DNA from: Gammaproteobacteria bacterium
GTDB taxonomy: Bacteria; Pseudomonadota; Gammaproteobacteria; Chromatiales; Sedimenticolaceae
Length of the DNA stretch: 6,014 nt
NCBI GenBank assembly: GCA_020445245.1
Contig: JAGRHB010000127.1
Span: forward strand, 1-6,014
Direction: 5' to 3'
Both the position numbers and the translations under genes were made by a program. Below are positions 1 through 6,014 of this stretch, piece after piece. The notes below the pieces were generated by a model. That model saw nothing but the letters and a program-made list of their open reading frames with translations. It searched no databases and had not been told where the DNA came from. The first letter of the stretch is position 1, and every line of letters begins with the position of its first letter.

Positions 1-139
1 CGAACCAGCAGTCGACCCATTCCAGGCGCGCGCCATCGGCCAATGCGAGCGCCGCCGGAGGCGCGTGCAGTGTCTGCCACAACCACCACACGGCAGGCAG
101 CAGCACGATCGGCCACAAGAGCCAGCGCACCAGGTGCAT
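1..139 (-). CDS. N-terminal fragment of an unidentified membrane-anchored protein
   Basis: A reading frame opens with ATG at 139-137 and stays open for 46 codons to the left edge, so only the N-terminus is present. Its ATG overlaps the ubiA stop as TGATG, the usual layout of a translationally coupled downstream gene; no good Shine-Dalgarno is visible. Residues 3-24 are strongly hydrophobic, with Arg5 near the start, and would form one membrane helix or an uncleaved signal anchor. An Ala/Pro-rich linker follows, then a more polar stretch ending in D-C-W-F. The fragment is unusually rich in tryptophan: 7 of 46 residues (6, 9, 18, 19, 21, 41, 45). I do not recognise the family. An inner-membrane protein with a periplasmic domain is the simplest reading. 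That it is a gene is likely from the coupling and the N-terminal pattern; its function is unknown. Confidence 0.6.
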   Translation of the reverse strand, partial: MHLVRWLLWPIVLLPAVWWLWQTLHAPPAALALADGARLEWVDCWF

Positions 140-1038
140 CAGCCCGGTCCAGCCAGGTAGTCGGCGAACAATCCGATAAACACCGTCATGCCGACATAGT
201 GGTTGTTCAGAAAGGCACGGAAACAGGCCGCCCTGTCGCGTCCACGAATCAGCCATTGCTGGTACGCGAACAACACCGAGGCGCCCGCCAGGCCGACCAG
301 GAAGAACACACCGCGCCCGGCCATCTGGCCGACCTGCCACAGCAGGACCAGCATCACGACCTGCAGCATGCCGATCAACAGTCGATCGAAGCGGCCAAAC
401 AGAATGGCGGTGGACTTGATCCCCACCCGCAGATCGTCGTCGCGATCGACCATCGCGTACATGGTGTCGTAGATCAGCGCCCAGATGACGGTCGCCGTGA
501 ACAGTACCCAGGCGACCGCCGGGATCTGTTCCTGCAACGCGGTGAAGGCCATCGGGACCGCCCAGCCGAACGCCGCACCGAGCACTACCTGCGGAAAGTG
601 CGTGTAGCGCTTGGTGAACGGGTACGCGGCGGCCAGTGCCACTGCAACGAATGAATGCACGATGGTCATCGTGTTCAACGTCAGCACCAGCGCAAAGGCG
701 AGCAGGCTGAGCACCACGAACACACCGACCGCCTCGCGCGGCGCCACCCGGCCGGTGGCAAGCGGCCGACCTGCGGTGCGCTCCACCTGGCCATCGAAGT
801 GACGGTCGGCAAAATCGTTGATCGCGCAACCGGCCGAACGCATCAGCGCGGTCCCGAGGACGAACACCAGCAGCACCCACCACGGCGGGAACCCCGCAGA
901 GGCGATCCATAGCGCCCACAGCGCAGGCCACAGCAACAGGTAGATACCGATCGGCCGATCGGCACGCACCAGGTGCCAATAATCACCGAGCCGCGTACGC
1001 CAGTCCACCGGCGACAGCGTGGGCGGAGAGGCCGTCAT
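139..1038 (-). CDS. ubiA: 4-hydroxybenzoate polyprenyltransferase UbiA
   Basis: This integral inner-membrane prenyltransferase transfers a polyprenyl chain from polyprenyl diphosphate to C3 of 4-hydroxybenzoate, the first membrane step of ubiquinone synthesis. The 299-residue length is normal for the family. The first Asp-rich, Mg-diphosphate-binding motif is N74-D75-x-x-D78-x-x-x-D82, followed by the conserved [11 protein letters not shown] stretch. The second is Y190-D191-T-M-Y-A-M-V-D198-R-D-D-D, followed by the conserved [10 protein letters not shown]. The N-terminus (residues 24-43, RADRPIG then LLLWP.LWALW) matches E. coli UbiA well and supports this ATG. Hydrophobic segments along the protein fit the expected bundle of about nine helices. 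The start overlaps the ubiC stop as ATGA with no clear Shine-Dalgarno, so translation is probably coupled to ubiC. The substrate assignment is strengthened by ubiC next door; a related aromatic prenyltransferase is unlikely. Confidence 0.97.
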   Translation of the reverse strand: MTASPPTLSPVDWRTRLGDYWHLVRADRPIGIYLLLWPALWALWIASAGFPPWWVLLVFVLGTALMRSAGCAINDFADRHFDGQVERTAGRPLATGRVAPREAVGVFVVLSLLAFALVLTLNTMTIVHSFVAVALAAAYPFTKRYTHFPQVVLGAAFGWAVPMAFTALQEQIPAVAWVLFTATVIWALIYDTMYAMVDRDDDLRVGIKSTAILFGRFDRLLIGMLQVVMLVLLWQVGQMAGRGVFFLVGLAGASVLFAYQQWLIRGRDRAACFRAFLNNHYVGMTVFIGLFADYLAGPG

Positions 1039-1616
1039 GAGCGCAACACCGGCAGATCGGGCAGGAACAGTTCGTTGACCAGGATGCGCTCACCACGGAA
1101 ATCGAACAGCGTACGTCGCCCCCAAAGTGCCACAGGTCTGTGCCGGAGATGGGCCGTGGCACGCCGGAACAGCCGGTGACGCGGTGTGATCCGTGCGACC
1201 TCGACACGCAAGCGACGCGTGGTCGGATCGGCGAACAAGACCTCACCGAGCGGACGCTGACCGAGCTGTGTCAGCGCATGCACCGGTCCGCGCAGAGATC
1301 CCAACGGGATCAGCGTGCGCGCGAACACCGCAGCATTGCGCCCACAGTACAGTCGGACCTCGCGGACCAGGGTTGCCCGTGCCGGCCCGTCATCGAGCAA
1401 CCTTGTCTCGCTGGGCAGCGCCGCCGCGTGCCCCTGGAACACCAGCTCGACACGAAACCGGCCGCGGCAACTGGCAATCACCGAACGCGTAAGCGAACCG
1501 CGATCACTCAGCCATGCGTGCAAAGACGGCGACACGCCCGGCAGGCGGCGCGCAGAGAGCAGGGTCCAGCGGGGTTCACGCGGGGCGCAGGGGGATGGTC
1601 TGGTACGTCTTAACAT
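1035..1616 (-). CDS. ubiC: chorismate lyase UbiC
   Basis: This soluble enzyme splits chorismate into 4-hydroxybenzoate and pyruvate, supplying the aromatic ring for ubiquinone. Its product is the substrate of UbiA, encoded immediately downstream with a 4-bp overlap. Family hallmarks seen in order are a W-L..GSLT segment (residues 35-43), R85-E86-V with the arginine matching the substrate-binding Arg76 of E. coli UbiC, ARTLIP (99-104), LG..PLG..LF (118-128), WGRR (165-168), and NELFLP with E182 matching Glu155. At 193 residues it is somewhat longer than the E. coli enzyme (about 165), because of a longer N-terminus and an insertion rich in Arg and His near residues 141-163. The ATG is the only obvious start placing the conserved Trp17 region in frame; no strong Shine-Dalgarno is seen. 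A candidate extended -10 element lies 28 bp upstream. Confidence 0.95.
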   Translation of the reverse strand: MLRRTRPSPCAPREPRWTLLSARRLPGVSPSLHAWLSDRGSLTRSVIASCRGRFRVELVFQGHAAALPSETRLLDDGPARATLVREVRLYCGRNAAVFARTLIPLGSLRGPVHALTQLGQRPLGEVLFADPTTRRLRVEVARITPRHRLFRRATAHLRHRPVALWGRRTLFDFRGERILVNELFLPDLPVLRS

Positions 1617-1643
1617 GTTGTCAGGCGATGCAAGTCAGGTTCG

Positions 1644-1652
1644 ATTATCGCA
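1644..1652 (-). promoter_or_regulatory. candidate extended -10 promoter element for ubiC-ubiA
   Basis: On the minus strand this reads TGCGATAAT: a TGn extension plus a hexamer matching TATAAT at five of six positions. It ends 27 bp before the ubiC ATG, which would give a short leader of about 20 nt. No good -35 hexamer is found 16-18 bp upstream, as is common for extended -10 promoters. Supported by sequence pattern and position only. Confidence 0.5.
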
Positions 1653-1664
1653 CGCCGGGGCGTG
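1651..1664. promoter_or_regulatory. 14-bp inverted repeat, operator-like, at the ubiC promoter
   Basis: The sequence CACGCC-GG-GGCGTG is a perfect inverted repeat of two 6-bp arms around a 2-bp centre. On the minus strand it sits immediately upstream of, and by two bases overlaps, the TG of the extended -10 element, so a protein bound there would block RNA polymerase. The regulator is unknown. In high-GC DNA such a palindrome can arise by chance, so the operator reading rests on its position. Confidence 0.35.
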
Positions 1665-1716
1665 TTACTGGCAGGTCGGGGCTATTGCCGACGGAGATCA
1701 ATGGGGATTTCTATTG

Positions 1717-1744
1717 TTGATGCGCTGGGCGCAGCGCGCATCAA
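1717..1744 (-). terminator. imperfect hairpin downstream of recG, possible weak terminator
   Basis: The arms TTGATGCGCTG (1717-1727) and CAGCGCGCATCAA (1732-1744) pair over 11 bp with a 2-nt bulge and a GGCG loop. The structure begins 24 nt after the recG stop on the transcribed strand. A U-tract after the stem is lacking (the minus strand continues ACAATAG), so it is not a standard intrinsic terminator. It may instead protect the recG mRNA 3' end or be a chance fold. Confidence 0.35.
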
Positions 1745-1767
1745 AACCAACCCGCGAATCACATCCC

Positions 1768-3915
1768 TCACACATCCGCATACTGCACATTCAACCCGAT
1801 CCAGCGATGGATCAGCGGCGCTACAGACTCGGAGTGATGCGCCAGCAGCCGGTCGGCCAGCGCCTGCACCCCGGGCACCAGGTCCTGGTCGCGCAGCAGG
1901 TCGGCGATCCGAAACTGCATCTCGCCGGTCTGGCGCGTACCCAGGACCTCGCCGGGGCCACGGATCTCGAGATCGCGGCGTGCGATCTCGAACCCGTCGC
2001 TGGTCTCGCGCATCACCGCCAGGCGCTCTTGAGCGACTCCGCCCAGCGGTGGGTGGTACATCAGCACACAGTGGCTCTGCTGCGCGCCGCGCCCGACCCG
2101 GCCACGCAGCTGGTGCAGCTGCGACAGTCCCAGGCGCTCGGCATTCTCGATCACCATCAGGCTGGCGTTCGGCACATCCACACCGACCTCGATCACCGTC
2201 GTCGCCACCAGCAGATCGATCTCACCGGCCTTGAATGCAGCCATCACCGCCTCCTTCTCGGGGCCCTTCAACCGCCCGTGCACCAGGCCGATCCGCAGAC
2301 CATCGAGCGCCTCGGTCAGTGCCGCAGCGGTGACCTCGGCGGCCTCGCACTGCAGCGCCTCGGACTCCTCGATCAGGGTGCAGACCCAATACGCCTGGCG
2401 GCCCTCGGTACAGGCACGGGCAACCCGCTCGACCACCTGCTCGCGTCGACTGTCGGTGATGACCACCGTGGTCACTGGGGTGCGGCCCGGCGGCAGCTCG
2501 TCTATCACGGACAGATCGAGATCGGCATACGCGGTCATCGCCAGGGTGCGCGGGATCGGCGTCGCGGTCATCACCAGTTGGTGGGGCACCTGACCGGCCG
2601 CACCTTTTTCACGCAGCGCGAGCCGCTGATGCACACCGAAGCGGTGCTGTTCGTCGACGATCACCAGCCCGAGACGGTCGAACAGCACGTCGTCCTGAAA
2701 CAGTGCATGGGTACCGATGACGACCTTCATCTCACCATCGCCCAATGCCTGCAGGGTGGCCGCACGACGACGCCCCTTGTGCCGCCCGCTCAGCCAGCCA
2801 ATGGCGACGCCCAGCGGTTCGAGCCAGGCGGCGAAGTTGCGCAGGTGCTGTTCCGCCAGCAGCTCGGTGGGCGCCATCAGCGCCACCTGGCAGCCTGCCT
2901 CCACGCAGCAAAGGGCCGCCATGGCCGCGACCACGGTCTTTCCGGAGCCGACATCACCCTGCACCAGGCGCAGTGCGGGATGCGGTTGCGCCAGGTCTTC
3001 ACGTATCTGTGCCAGCACCCGCCGCTGGGCACCGGTCAGCCGAAACGGCAGGCTGTCCAGAAGGCGCTGCTGGAGTTCACCGTCACCATCAAGCACAGGC
3101 GCACCGCGCCGGCGCTGTCGCAGGCGCAACACACGCAGGCTGAGCTGATGGGCGAGCAGCTCCTCCAGCGCCAGCCGGCGCTGCGCCGGGTGGCCATTGT
3201 CCGACAACAGGCGCTGTGACTGATCGGGAGGAGGACGGTGCAGCAGGCGCACCGCATCCGCCAGTGCCGGCATCGCATACTCCCTTAGCACTTCGCCAGG
3301 CAAAAGCTCCTGCAGCCCCCCCCCTCCAAGCAGCTCCAGCGCACGCCCGGTGAGATCACGCCAGGTCAGCTGGTGCATCCCCTCGGTGGTCGGGTAGATC
3401 GGCGTCAGCGCCTGCTCGACACCGTCCGGTTCACCCTCGTCGACCCGCTGCACCTCAGGATGCACCAGCTCGTAGCTGTTGGGTCCATTGCGAACCTCGC
3501 CGAAACAGCGCAGCCGGCTGCCGCGCATCATGTTGGCCTTCTGCGCGGCACTGAAATGGAAGAATCGCAGCATGATGCTGCCACTGCCGTCGGCCAGCCG
3601 CACCAGCAGTGAGCGACGGCGGCCGAAGCGGATGTCGGCCAGCTCCACCTCGCCCTGGATCACCGCCTGATCACCAGCACGCAGACTGCCGATCGGAACG
3701 ATACGGGTACGGTCCTGGTAGCGGATAGGCAGATGAAACAGCAGGTCCTGGACACTGCGGATACCGAGCTTGTGCAGGCGCTCGGCACTCTTCGGACCGA
3801 CGCCCTTCAGCGCGGTGACGGGGGTGTCAGCGAGACTCGTGGACGGGGTGGACACCGCGGCAGCATACGTAAGGTCGGACAGTGCAACAAGCACGGAGAC
3901 CGTCCATCCGATCAA
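1768..3915 (-). CDS. recG: ATP-dependent DNA helicase RecG
   Basis: RecG is a superfamily 2 double-stranded DNA translocase that reverses stalled replication forks and branch-migrates Holliday junctions. Residue numbers are for the longest frame (715 aa). An N-terminal KGVG and an OB-fold wedge lie at about 37-170. Walker A G320-D-V-G-S-G-K-T327, the DEQH box 421-424, TATP 450-453, QLRGRVGRG 602-610 and a C-terminal RRDLEIRGPGE..GTRQ.GEMQF region (647-668) are all intact. The longest frame starts with TTG at 3915, overlapping the patatin stop as TTGA. However, E. coli RecG is 693 aa with its equivalent TGVG near residue 15. An internal GTG at 3855-3853 (codon 21) would give 695 aa and the usual spacing, and GTG at 3894 is a third option; none has a strong Shine-Dalgarno. 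A run of nine Gs encodes Gly198-200 and part of the flanking codons without breaking the frame. Confidence 0.97.
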   Translation of the reverse strand: MIGWTVSVLVALSDLTYAAAVSTPSTSLADTPVTALKGVGPKSAERLHKLGIRSVQDLLFHLPIRYQDRTRIVPIGSLRAGDQAVIQGEVELADIRFGRRRSLLVRLADGSGSIMLRFFHFSAAQKANMMRGSRLRCFGEVRNGPNSYELVHPEVQRVDEGEPDGVEQALTPIYPTTEGMHQLTWRDLTGRALELLGGGGLQELLPGEVLREYAMPALADAVRLLHRPPPDQSQRLLSDNGHPAQRRLALEELLAHQLSLRVLRLRQRRRGAPVLDGDGELQQRLLDSLPFRLTGAQRRVLAQIREDLAQPHPALRLVQGDVGSGKTVVAAMAALCCVEAGCQVALMAPTELLAEQHLRNFAAWLEPLGVAIGWLSGRHKGRRRAATLQALGDGEMKVVIGTHALFQDDVLFDRLGLVIVDEQHRFGVHQRLALREKGAAGQVPHQLVMTATPIPRTLAMTAYADLDLSVIDELPPGRTPVTTVVITDSRREQVVERVARACTEGRQAYWVCTLIEESEALQCEAAEVTAAALTEALDGLRIGLVHGRLKGPEKEAVMAAFKAGEIDLLVATTVIEVGVDVPNASLMVIENAERLGLSQLHQLRGRVGRGAQQSHCVLMYHPPLGGVAQERLAVMRETSDGFEIARRDLEIRGPGEVLGTRQTGEMQFRIADLLRDQDLVPGVQALADRLLAHHSESVAPLIHRWIGLNVQYADV
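3316..3324. repeat. nine-base C/G homopolymer inside recG
   Basis: Nine consecutive C on the plus strand are nine G in the recG coding sense, within GGA GGG GGG GGG encoding four glycines (197-200) between the wedge and the first helicase domain. The frame is intact here, but gain or loss of one base would truncate RecG before its Walker A motif. Such tracts are prone to slippage and to sequencing error. Confidence 0.9.
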
Positions 3916-5276
3916 TGCACTTCGCCGCCCAGATCCTTCACGAATCGCCGAAACTCGACGTTGTCGCGCAGCAGCTCGCGTCCAGCCGCAATCAGCTGAT
4001 CGACCTGCTCGTCACTCAGCGCTAGGCTGGTCGGGATGCGGTTGAAATACACCTGCCGTTCGGGCTCGGCGATCGCCTCGAAGTCGAGCTGTACGAAATA
4101 CGACGCGACCGGCGCGGCCGGCGTGGACAGTTCCTGCGCCCAGCGCTGGATGCTGGCCTGCAGCAGCTCCACCGTGGAGGCGTTGTAACGATGCAGCTGG
4201 ATATCGGTGACGGCGTTGGCCGTCTGCTCCAAGGTCGGGGCGCGGGGACTCGCCTCCATGTCGGAGCCGACCCGGGTCGACGCATTGACCGAGACGATCG
4301 CGAGCCGCGACGCCGGCCTGGCACCGACGCTGCGCAGCAGGCGCCGCGGTCCACCAGCCACCTCGATGATGTCGTAGATCGCGCGCAGACCGAGGTTGTC
4401 GGTGATCCCGCCATCGACCAGGTGGATATAGCGGCGGTTTTCTTTGTCCGCATAACTCTGCAGTCCGTCCAGCACCTGTGTCAGCTGGGGGGACCCGGTC
4501 TGGTGCTGCTGCGCGTCCTGCACCCAGCCGCGCCCTGCCGTGTCACAGCCGGCGTGGTTCTCCAGCGCAACCGGCGTAAACAGCATCGGCACGGCCGACG
4601 AGGCGGTAACGGCACGCGCCACCGGAAAGGTCGCCAGATCGGAGCACAACAGGTCGAAGTATTCCTGAAGAAAGGAAAACCGCACGCCACCACCCAGATC
4701 CGAGGCATTGATCACGATCAGCGGCCCGGCGCCCTGCTGCAGGTCGGCAAAGGTGGCGCCCCTGAAGACGCTGTCCTCGTAGAAATCGACGGCCATCTCA
4801 GTGCGACCACGGCTGGAGAACCACCATGCCGGGCTGAACAACCCGTGCACGAGTTCACTGGCGACATCGCGGCGCAGGAACGCCTCCTCGAAATCACTGA
4901 ACAGCGCCTCGCCATTCAGCCCGAAATACGCCGCCGTGAAACTGCCCCCGGAGACCGAGCTGATCAGGTCCACCTCATCGAGGAGACGACGCGACCGGCC
5001 GTCGATCACGACGCGGGTGTCCCTCAGTTCCTCCAGCACACCGTAAGCCAGTGCCGCGGCGCGGGTGCCACCGCCGGAAAACGCCAGCACCAGCGTCAGC
5101 TCACCGGAACGCGACGCACTGACCGCGTGATCGATCGAGTACGCGGGTGCCGCTGCATGCACCGCGCGTGGCTTGTTGATAATTGAGCTGTAGCTGGTAC
5201 AACCGGAGAGCAGCGCCGACAGTGCCAGCATCGCCGTCAGGACCCGCGACTTGTGCAGGGCTGCGCGGCACATCAC
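3912..5276 (-). CDS. patatin-like phospholipase, predicted lipoprotein
   Basis: This is a 454-residue member of the patatin-like acyl hydrolase family, expected to cleave acyl esters of phospholipids with a Ser-Asp dyad. The N-terminus has a basic n-region, a hydrophobic segment and a lipobox ending L-S-G-C26, so it is predicted to be lipidated and held at a cell-envelope membrane facing the periplasm. The oxyanion-hole loop is F-S-G68-G-G-T-R-A. The nucleophile loop is S107-V-S109-G-G-S, with S109 the likely nucleophile and Ser in place of the first Gly of GxSxG. The dyad aspartate is D288 in VDGG, followed by ITDNLGL. The start is GTG at 5276 or the adjoining ATG at 5273; both keep the same signal peptide. 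The stop overlaps the longest recG frame by 4 bp, suggesting co-transcription with recG. Substrate and role are not determinable. Confidence 0.9.
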   Translation of the reverse strand: MMCRAALHKSRVLTAMLALSALLSGCTSYSSIINKPRAVHAAAPAYSIDHAVSASRSGELTLVLAFSGGGTRAAALAYGVLEELRDTRVVIDGRSRRLLDEVDLISSVSGGSFTAAYFGLNGEALFSDFEEAFLRRDVASELVHGLFSPAWWFSSRGRTEMAVDFYEDSVFRGATFADLQQGAGPLIVINASDLGGGVRFSFLQEYFDLLCSDLATFPVARAVTASSAVPMLFTPVALENHAGCDTAGRGWVQDAQQHQTGSPQLTQVLDGLQSYADKENRRYIHLVDGGITDNLGLRAIYDIIEVAGGPRRLLRSVGARPASRLAIVSVNASTRVGSDMEASPRAPTLEQTANAVTDIQLHRYNASTVELLQASIQRWAQELSTPAAPVASYFVQLDFEAIAEPERQVYFNRIPTSLALSDEQVDQLIAAGRELLRDNVEFRRFVKDLGGEVH

Positions 5277-5307
5277 GTGAGACTCATCGAAGACACCGGA
5301 TGGAAAA
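5277..5307. promoter_or_regulatory. short divergent gap between the patatin gene and yjbQ
   Basis: Only 31 bp separate the two divergent start codons. An 8-bp palindrome, TCACGTGA (5273-5280), straddles the patatin start. A purine-rich GGATGGAAAA just before the plus-strand ATG serves as the yjbQ ribosome binding site. I find no convincing -35/-10 pair for either gene, so at least one promoter probably lies inside the opposing coding sequence. Confidence 0.4.
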
Positions 5308-5721
5308 ATGACCTATCAGAAAACCATACGCCAACACACCGGGGGACGCGGCACCTATGACATTACAGACGAAATACAGAAAAGCGTCCGCGAATCAGGC
5401 GTACAGACCGGCCTGTGTCATCTGTTCCTGCAGCACACCAGCGCCTCGCTGATCATCTGCGAGAACGCCGATCCGAGTGTACGCAGCGATCTCGAGCGCT
5501 TCCTGGCCAGGCTGATACCGGATGGTGACCCGCTATACCATCACACCAGCGAGGGTGCTGACGACATGCCGGCGCATGTGCGATCGATCCTGACCATGGT
5601 GGAGACGACCCTGCCGGTCAGCCAGGGCCGTTGCGCCCTCGGTACCTGGCAGGGGGTATACCTCTACGAACACCGCAACCAGCCGCACGAGCGCCGACTG
5701 ATCGTGACAGTGCGCGACTGA
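5308..5721 (+). CDS. yjbQ: YjbQ/UPF0047 family protein (secondary thiamine-phosphate synthase)
   Basis: This 137-residue protein is full length for the small, single-domain cytoplasmic UPF0047 family. Conserved blocks seen in order are H43-T-S-A-S (43-47), E52-N-A-D-P-S-V (52-58), H78-H-T followed by G83-A-D-D-M-P-A-H90, and the C-terminal LGTWQGVYLYEHR (111-123). The histidines and acidic residues in these blocks form the presumed active or metal-binding site. E. coli YjbQ is annotated as having weak thiamine-phosphate synthase activity able to replace ThiE when overproduced; its true physiological reaction is not settled, so the functional name should be taken loosely. The ATG is preceded by purine-rich GGATGGAAAA. 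No thiamine gene is nearby, and the gene stands alone between a divergent lipoprotein gene and a convergent IalB-like gene. Confidence 0.93.
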   Translation: MTYQKTIRQHTGGRGTYDITDEIQKSVRESGVQTGLCHLFLQHTSASLIICENADPSVRSDLERFLARLIPDGDPLYHHTSEGADDMPAHVRSILTMVETTLPVSQGRCALGTWQGVYLYEHRNQPHERRLIVTVRD

Positions 5722-5729
5722 CCCATCCC

Positions 5730-5751
5730 CGGCGGCCGGCCGCGAACGCCG
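5730..5751. terminator. GC-rich inverted repeat between convergent yjbQ and the IalB-like gene
   Basis: The 34-bp convergent gap holds a perfect 12-bp palindrome GCGGCCGGCCGC (5732-5743). An alternative fold pairs CGGCG (5730-5734) with CGCCG (5747-5751). There is no T-tract on either side, so a bidirectional intrinsic terminator is only a weak possibility. Confidence 0.2.
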
Positions 5752-5755
5752 ACGA

Positions 5756-6014
5756 TCACTTCTTCAGAGCGTCGAGCGCCTTGGTGAAGCCATTGAGCGA
5801 AAGCGGCAGGCCGACAACCTGCTTGTTCGGTGCAGCCACGCGGACCACTGCCTGCTCGCCCTTCTTCATCGCCGCGATCATGTCCGGGTTCAGTGGTGTG
5901 GCGACGGTGGTGCAGCCCTCGGTAGCGCACAGGAAGAATGTCAGCTTGATCGGCTCGACGCCGTCCATCATCAGCGCCGCGCCGGGCGGCAGCAGCGAAC
6001 CCAGCGGCACGGTC
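5756..6014 (-). CDS. invasion-associated locus B (IalB) family protein, C-terminal part
   Basis: The minus-strand frame ends with TGA at 5756-5758 and remains open to the right edge, so the N-terminus and any signal peptide are missing. A GTG at 6010 is an internal valine, not a start: the preceding codon reads Thr, giving T-V-P-L-G-S-L-L-P-P-G. The visible 86 or so residues carry the IalB C-terminal pattern: VPLGxLLPPG, then a DG..PIKLTF strand, two cysteines in C-A-T-E-G-C, a D-M-I-A-A-M-K-K-G segment, and a final LPLSLNGFTKALDAL. The two cysteines, four residues apart, could form a disulfide if the protein is periplasmic, as family members with signal peptides are. The family is named after a Bartonella invasion locus, but in free-living bacteria the role is unknown, so no virulence function should be assumed. 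Confidence 0.8.
   Translation of the reverse strand, partial: TVPLGSLLPPGAALMMDGVEPIKLTFFLCATEGCTTVATPLNPDMIAAMKKGEQAVVRVAAPNKQVVGLPLSLNGFTKALDALKK

Larger units (their letters stand above)
1617..1767. other. intergenic region between recG and ubiC
   Basis: This 151-bp gap lies between the recG stop and the ubiC start, both on the minus strand. It is visibly more AT-rich than the flanking genes. The part next to recG holds an imperfect hairpin (1717-1744), and the part next to ubiC holds an extended -10 element (1644-1652) and a perfect 14-bp inverted repeat (1651-1664). I see no convincing small coding frame or tRNA in it. It probably separates the patatin-recG transcription unit from the ubiC-ubiA unit, though read-through is possible because no U-tract terminator is present. 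Confidence 0.7.

Noticed and set aside
43..654. 203-codon plus-strand open frame opposite ubiA
   Set aside because: It is antisense to ubiA, has a biased composition and no family pattern. The real gene at the left end is on the minus strand.
947..962. Perfect 16-bp palindrome CCGATCGGCCGATCGG
   Set aside because: It encodes the conserved DRPIG motif of UbiA, so codon choice for conserved residues explains it without a regulatory role.
1967..1991. 10-bp inverted repeat with 5-nt spacer within recG
   Set aside because: It arises from similar codons for FEIA and DLEI in the conserved FEIARRDLEIRG segment of RecG. Its position deep in the gene gives no reason to infer a terminator.
1315..3219. 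634-codon plus-strand open frame opposite recG and ubiC
   Set aside because: It lies antisense to two well-supported genes, crosses the intergenic gap, and its translation is a low-complexity Arg/Gln/His-rich product with no recognisable domain. High-GC genes commonly leave such an open antisense frame.
4191..5186. 331-codon plus-strand open frame opposite the patatin gene
   Set aside because: It is entirely inside the patatin coding region on the opposite strand, with Arg/Gln-rich composition and no domain.
5300..5345. Possible minus-strand promoter for the patatin gene (TTGGCG with 17-bp spacing)
   Set aside because: The matching -10 position reads TCATTT, only two of six matches to consensus, so it is not supportable.

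Overview
The window is high-GC, gene-dense bacterial chromosome and looks like a gammaproteobacterium. The main reasons are the chorismate lyase/4-hydroxybenzoate prenyltransferase pair (ubiC-ubiA) of the aerobic ubiquinone pathway and the closeness of UbiA, UbiC and RecG to the E. coli proteins. A Chromatiales/Ectothiorhodospiraceae-like lineage is plausible, but this is inference and the sequence does not prove it.

Layout, left to right. Positions 1-139 (minus) hold the first 46 codons of a Trp-rich membrane-anchored protein that overlaps the ubiA stop as TGATG. Positions 139-1038 (minus) are ubiA and 1035-1616 (minus) ubiC, joined by an ATGA overlap. A 151-bp gap (1617-1767) carries a candidate extended -10 promoter for ubiC, a perfect 14-bp inverted repeat against it, and an imperfect hairpin just past recG. 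Positions 1768-3915 (minus) are recG, with an uncertain start and an intact G9 tract. Positions 3912-5276 (minus) encode a lipoprotein-type patatin-like phospholipase whose stop abuts or overlaps the longest recG reading frame. Across a 31-bp divergent gap, 5308-5721 (plus) is a YjbQ/UPF0047 protein. It converges on the C-terminal part of an IalB-family protein (5756-6014, minus) that runs off the right edge.

How the genes fit together. UbiC makes 4-hydroxybenzoate from chorismate and UbiA prenylates it at the membrane, so the two tightly coupled genes form the entry to ubiquinone synthesis. The unidentified membrane protein is probably co-transcribed with them. Patatin and recG are probably co-transcribed but have no obvious shared function. 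YjbQ and the IalB-like protein appear to be independent units.

No mobile element, CRISPR array, RNA gene or clearly novel multi-gene system is visible. This is mostly ordinary core genome. The points most worth a second look are the regulatory palindrome at the ubiC promoter, the G9 tract in recG, the patatin lipoprotein with its SxSGGS nucleophile motif, and the truncated unknown after ubiA.
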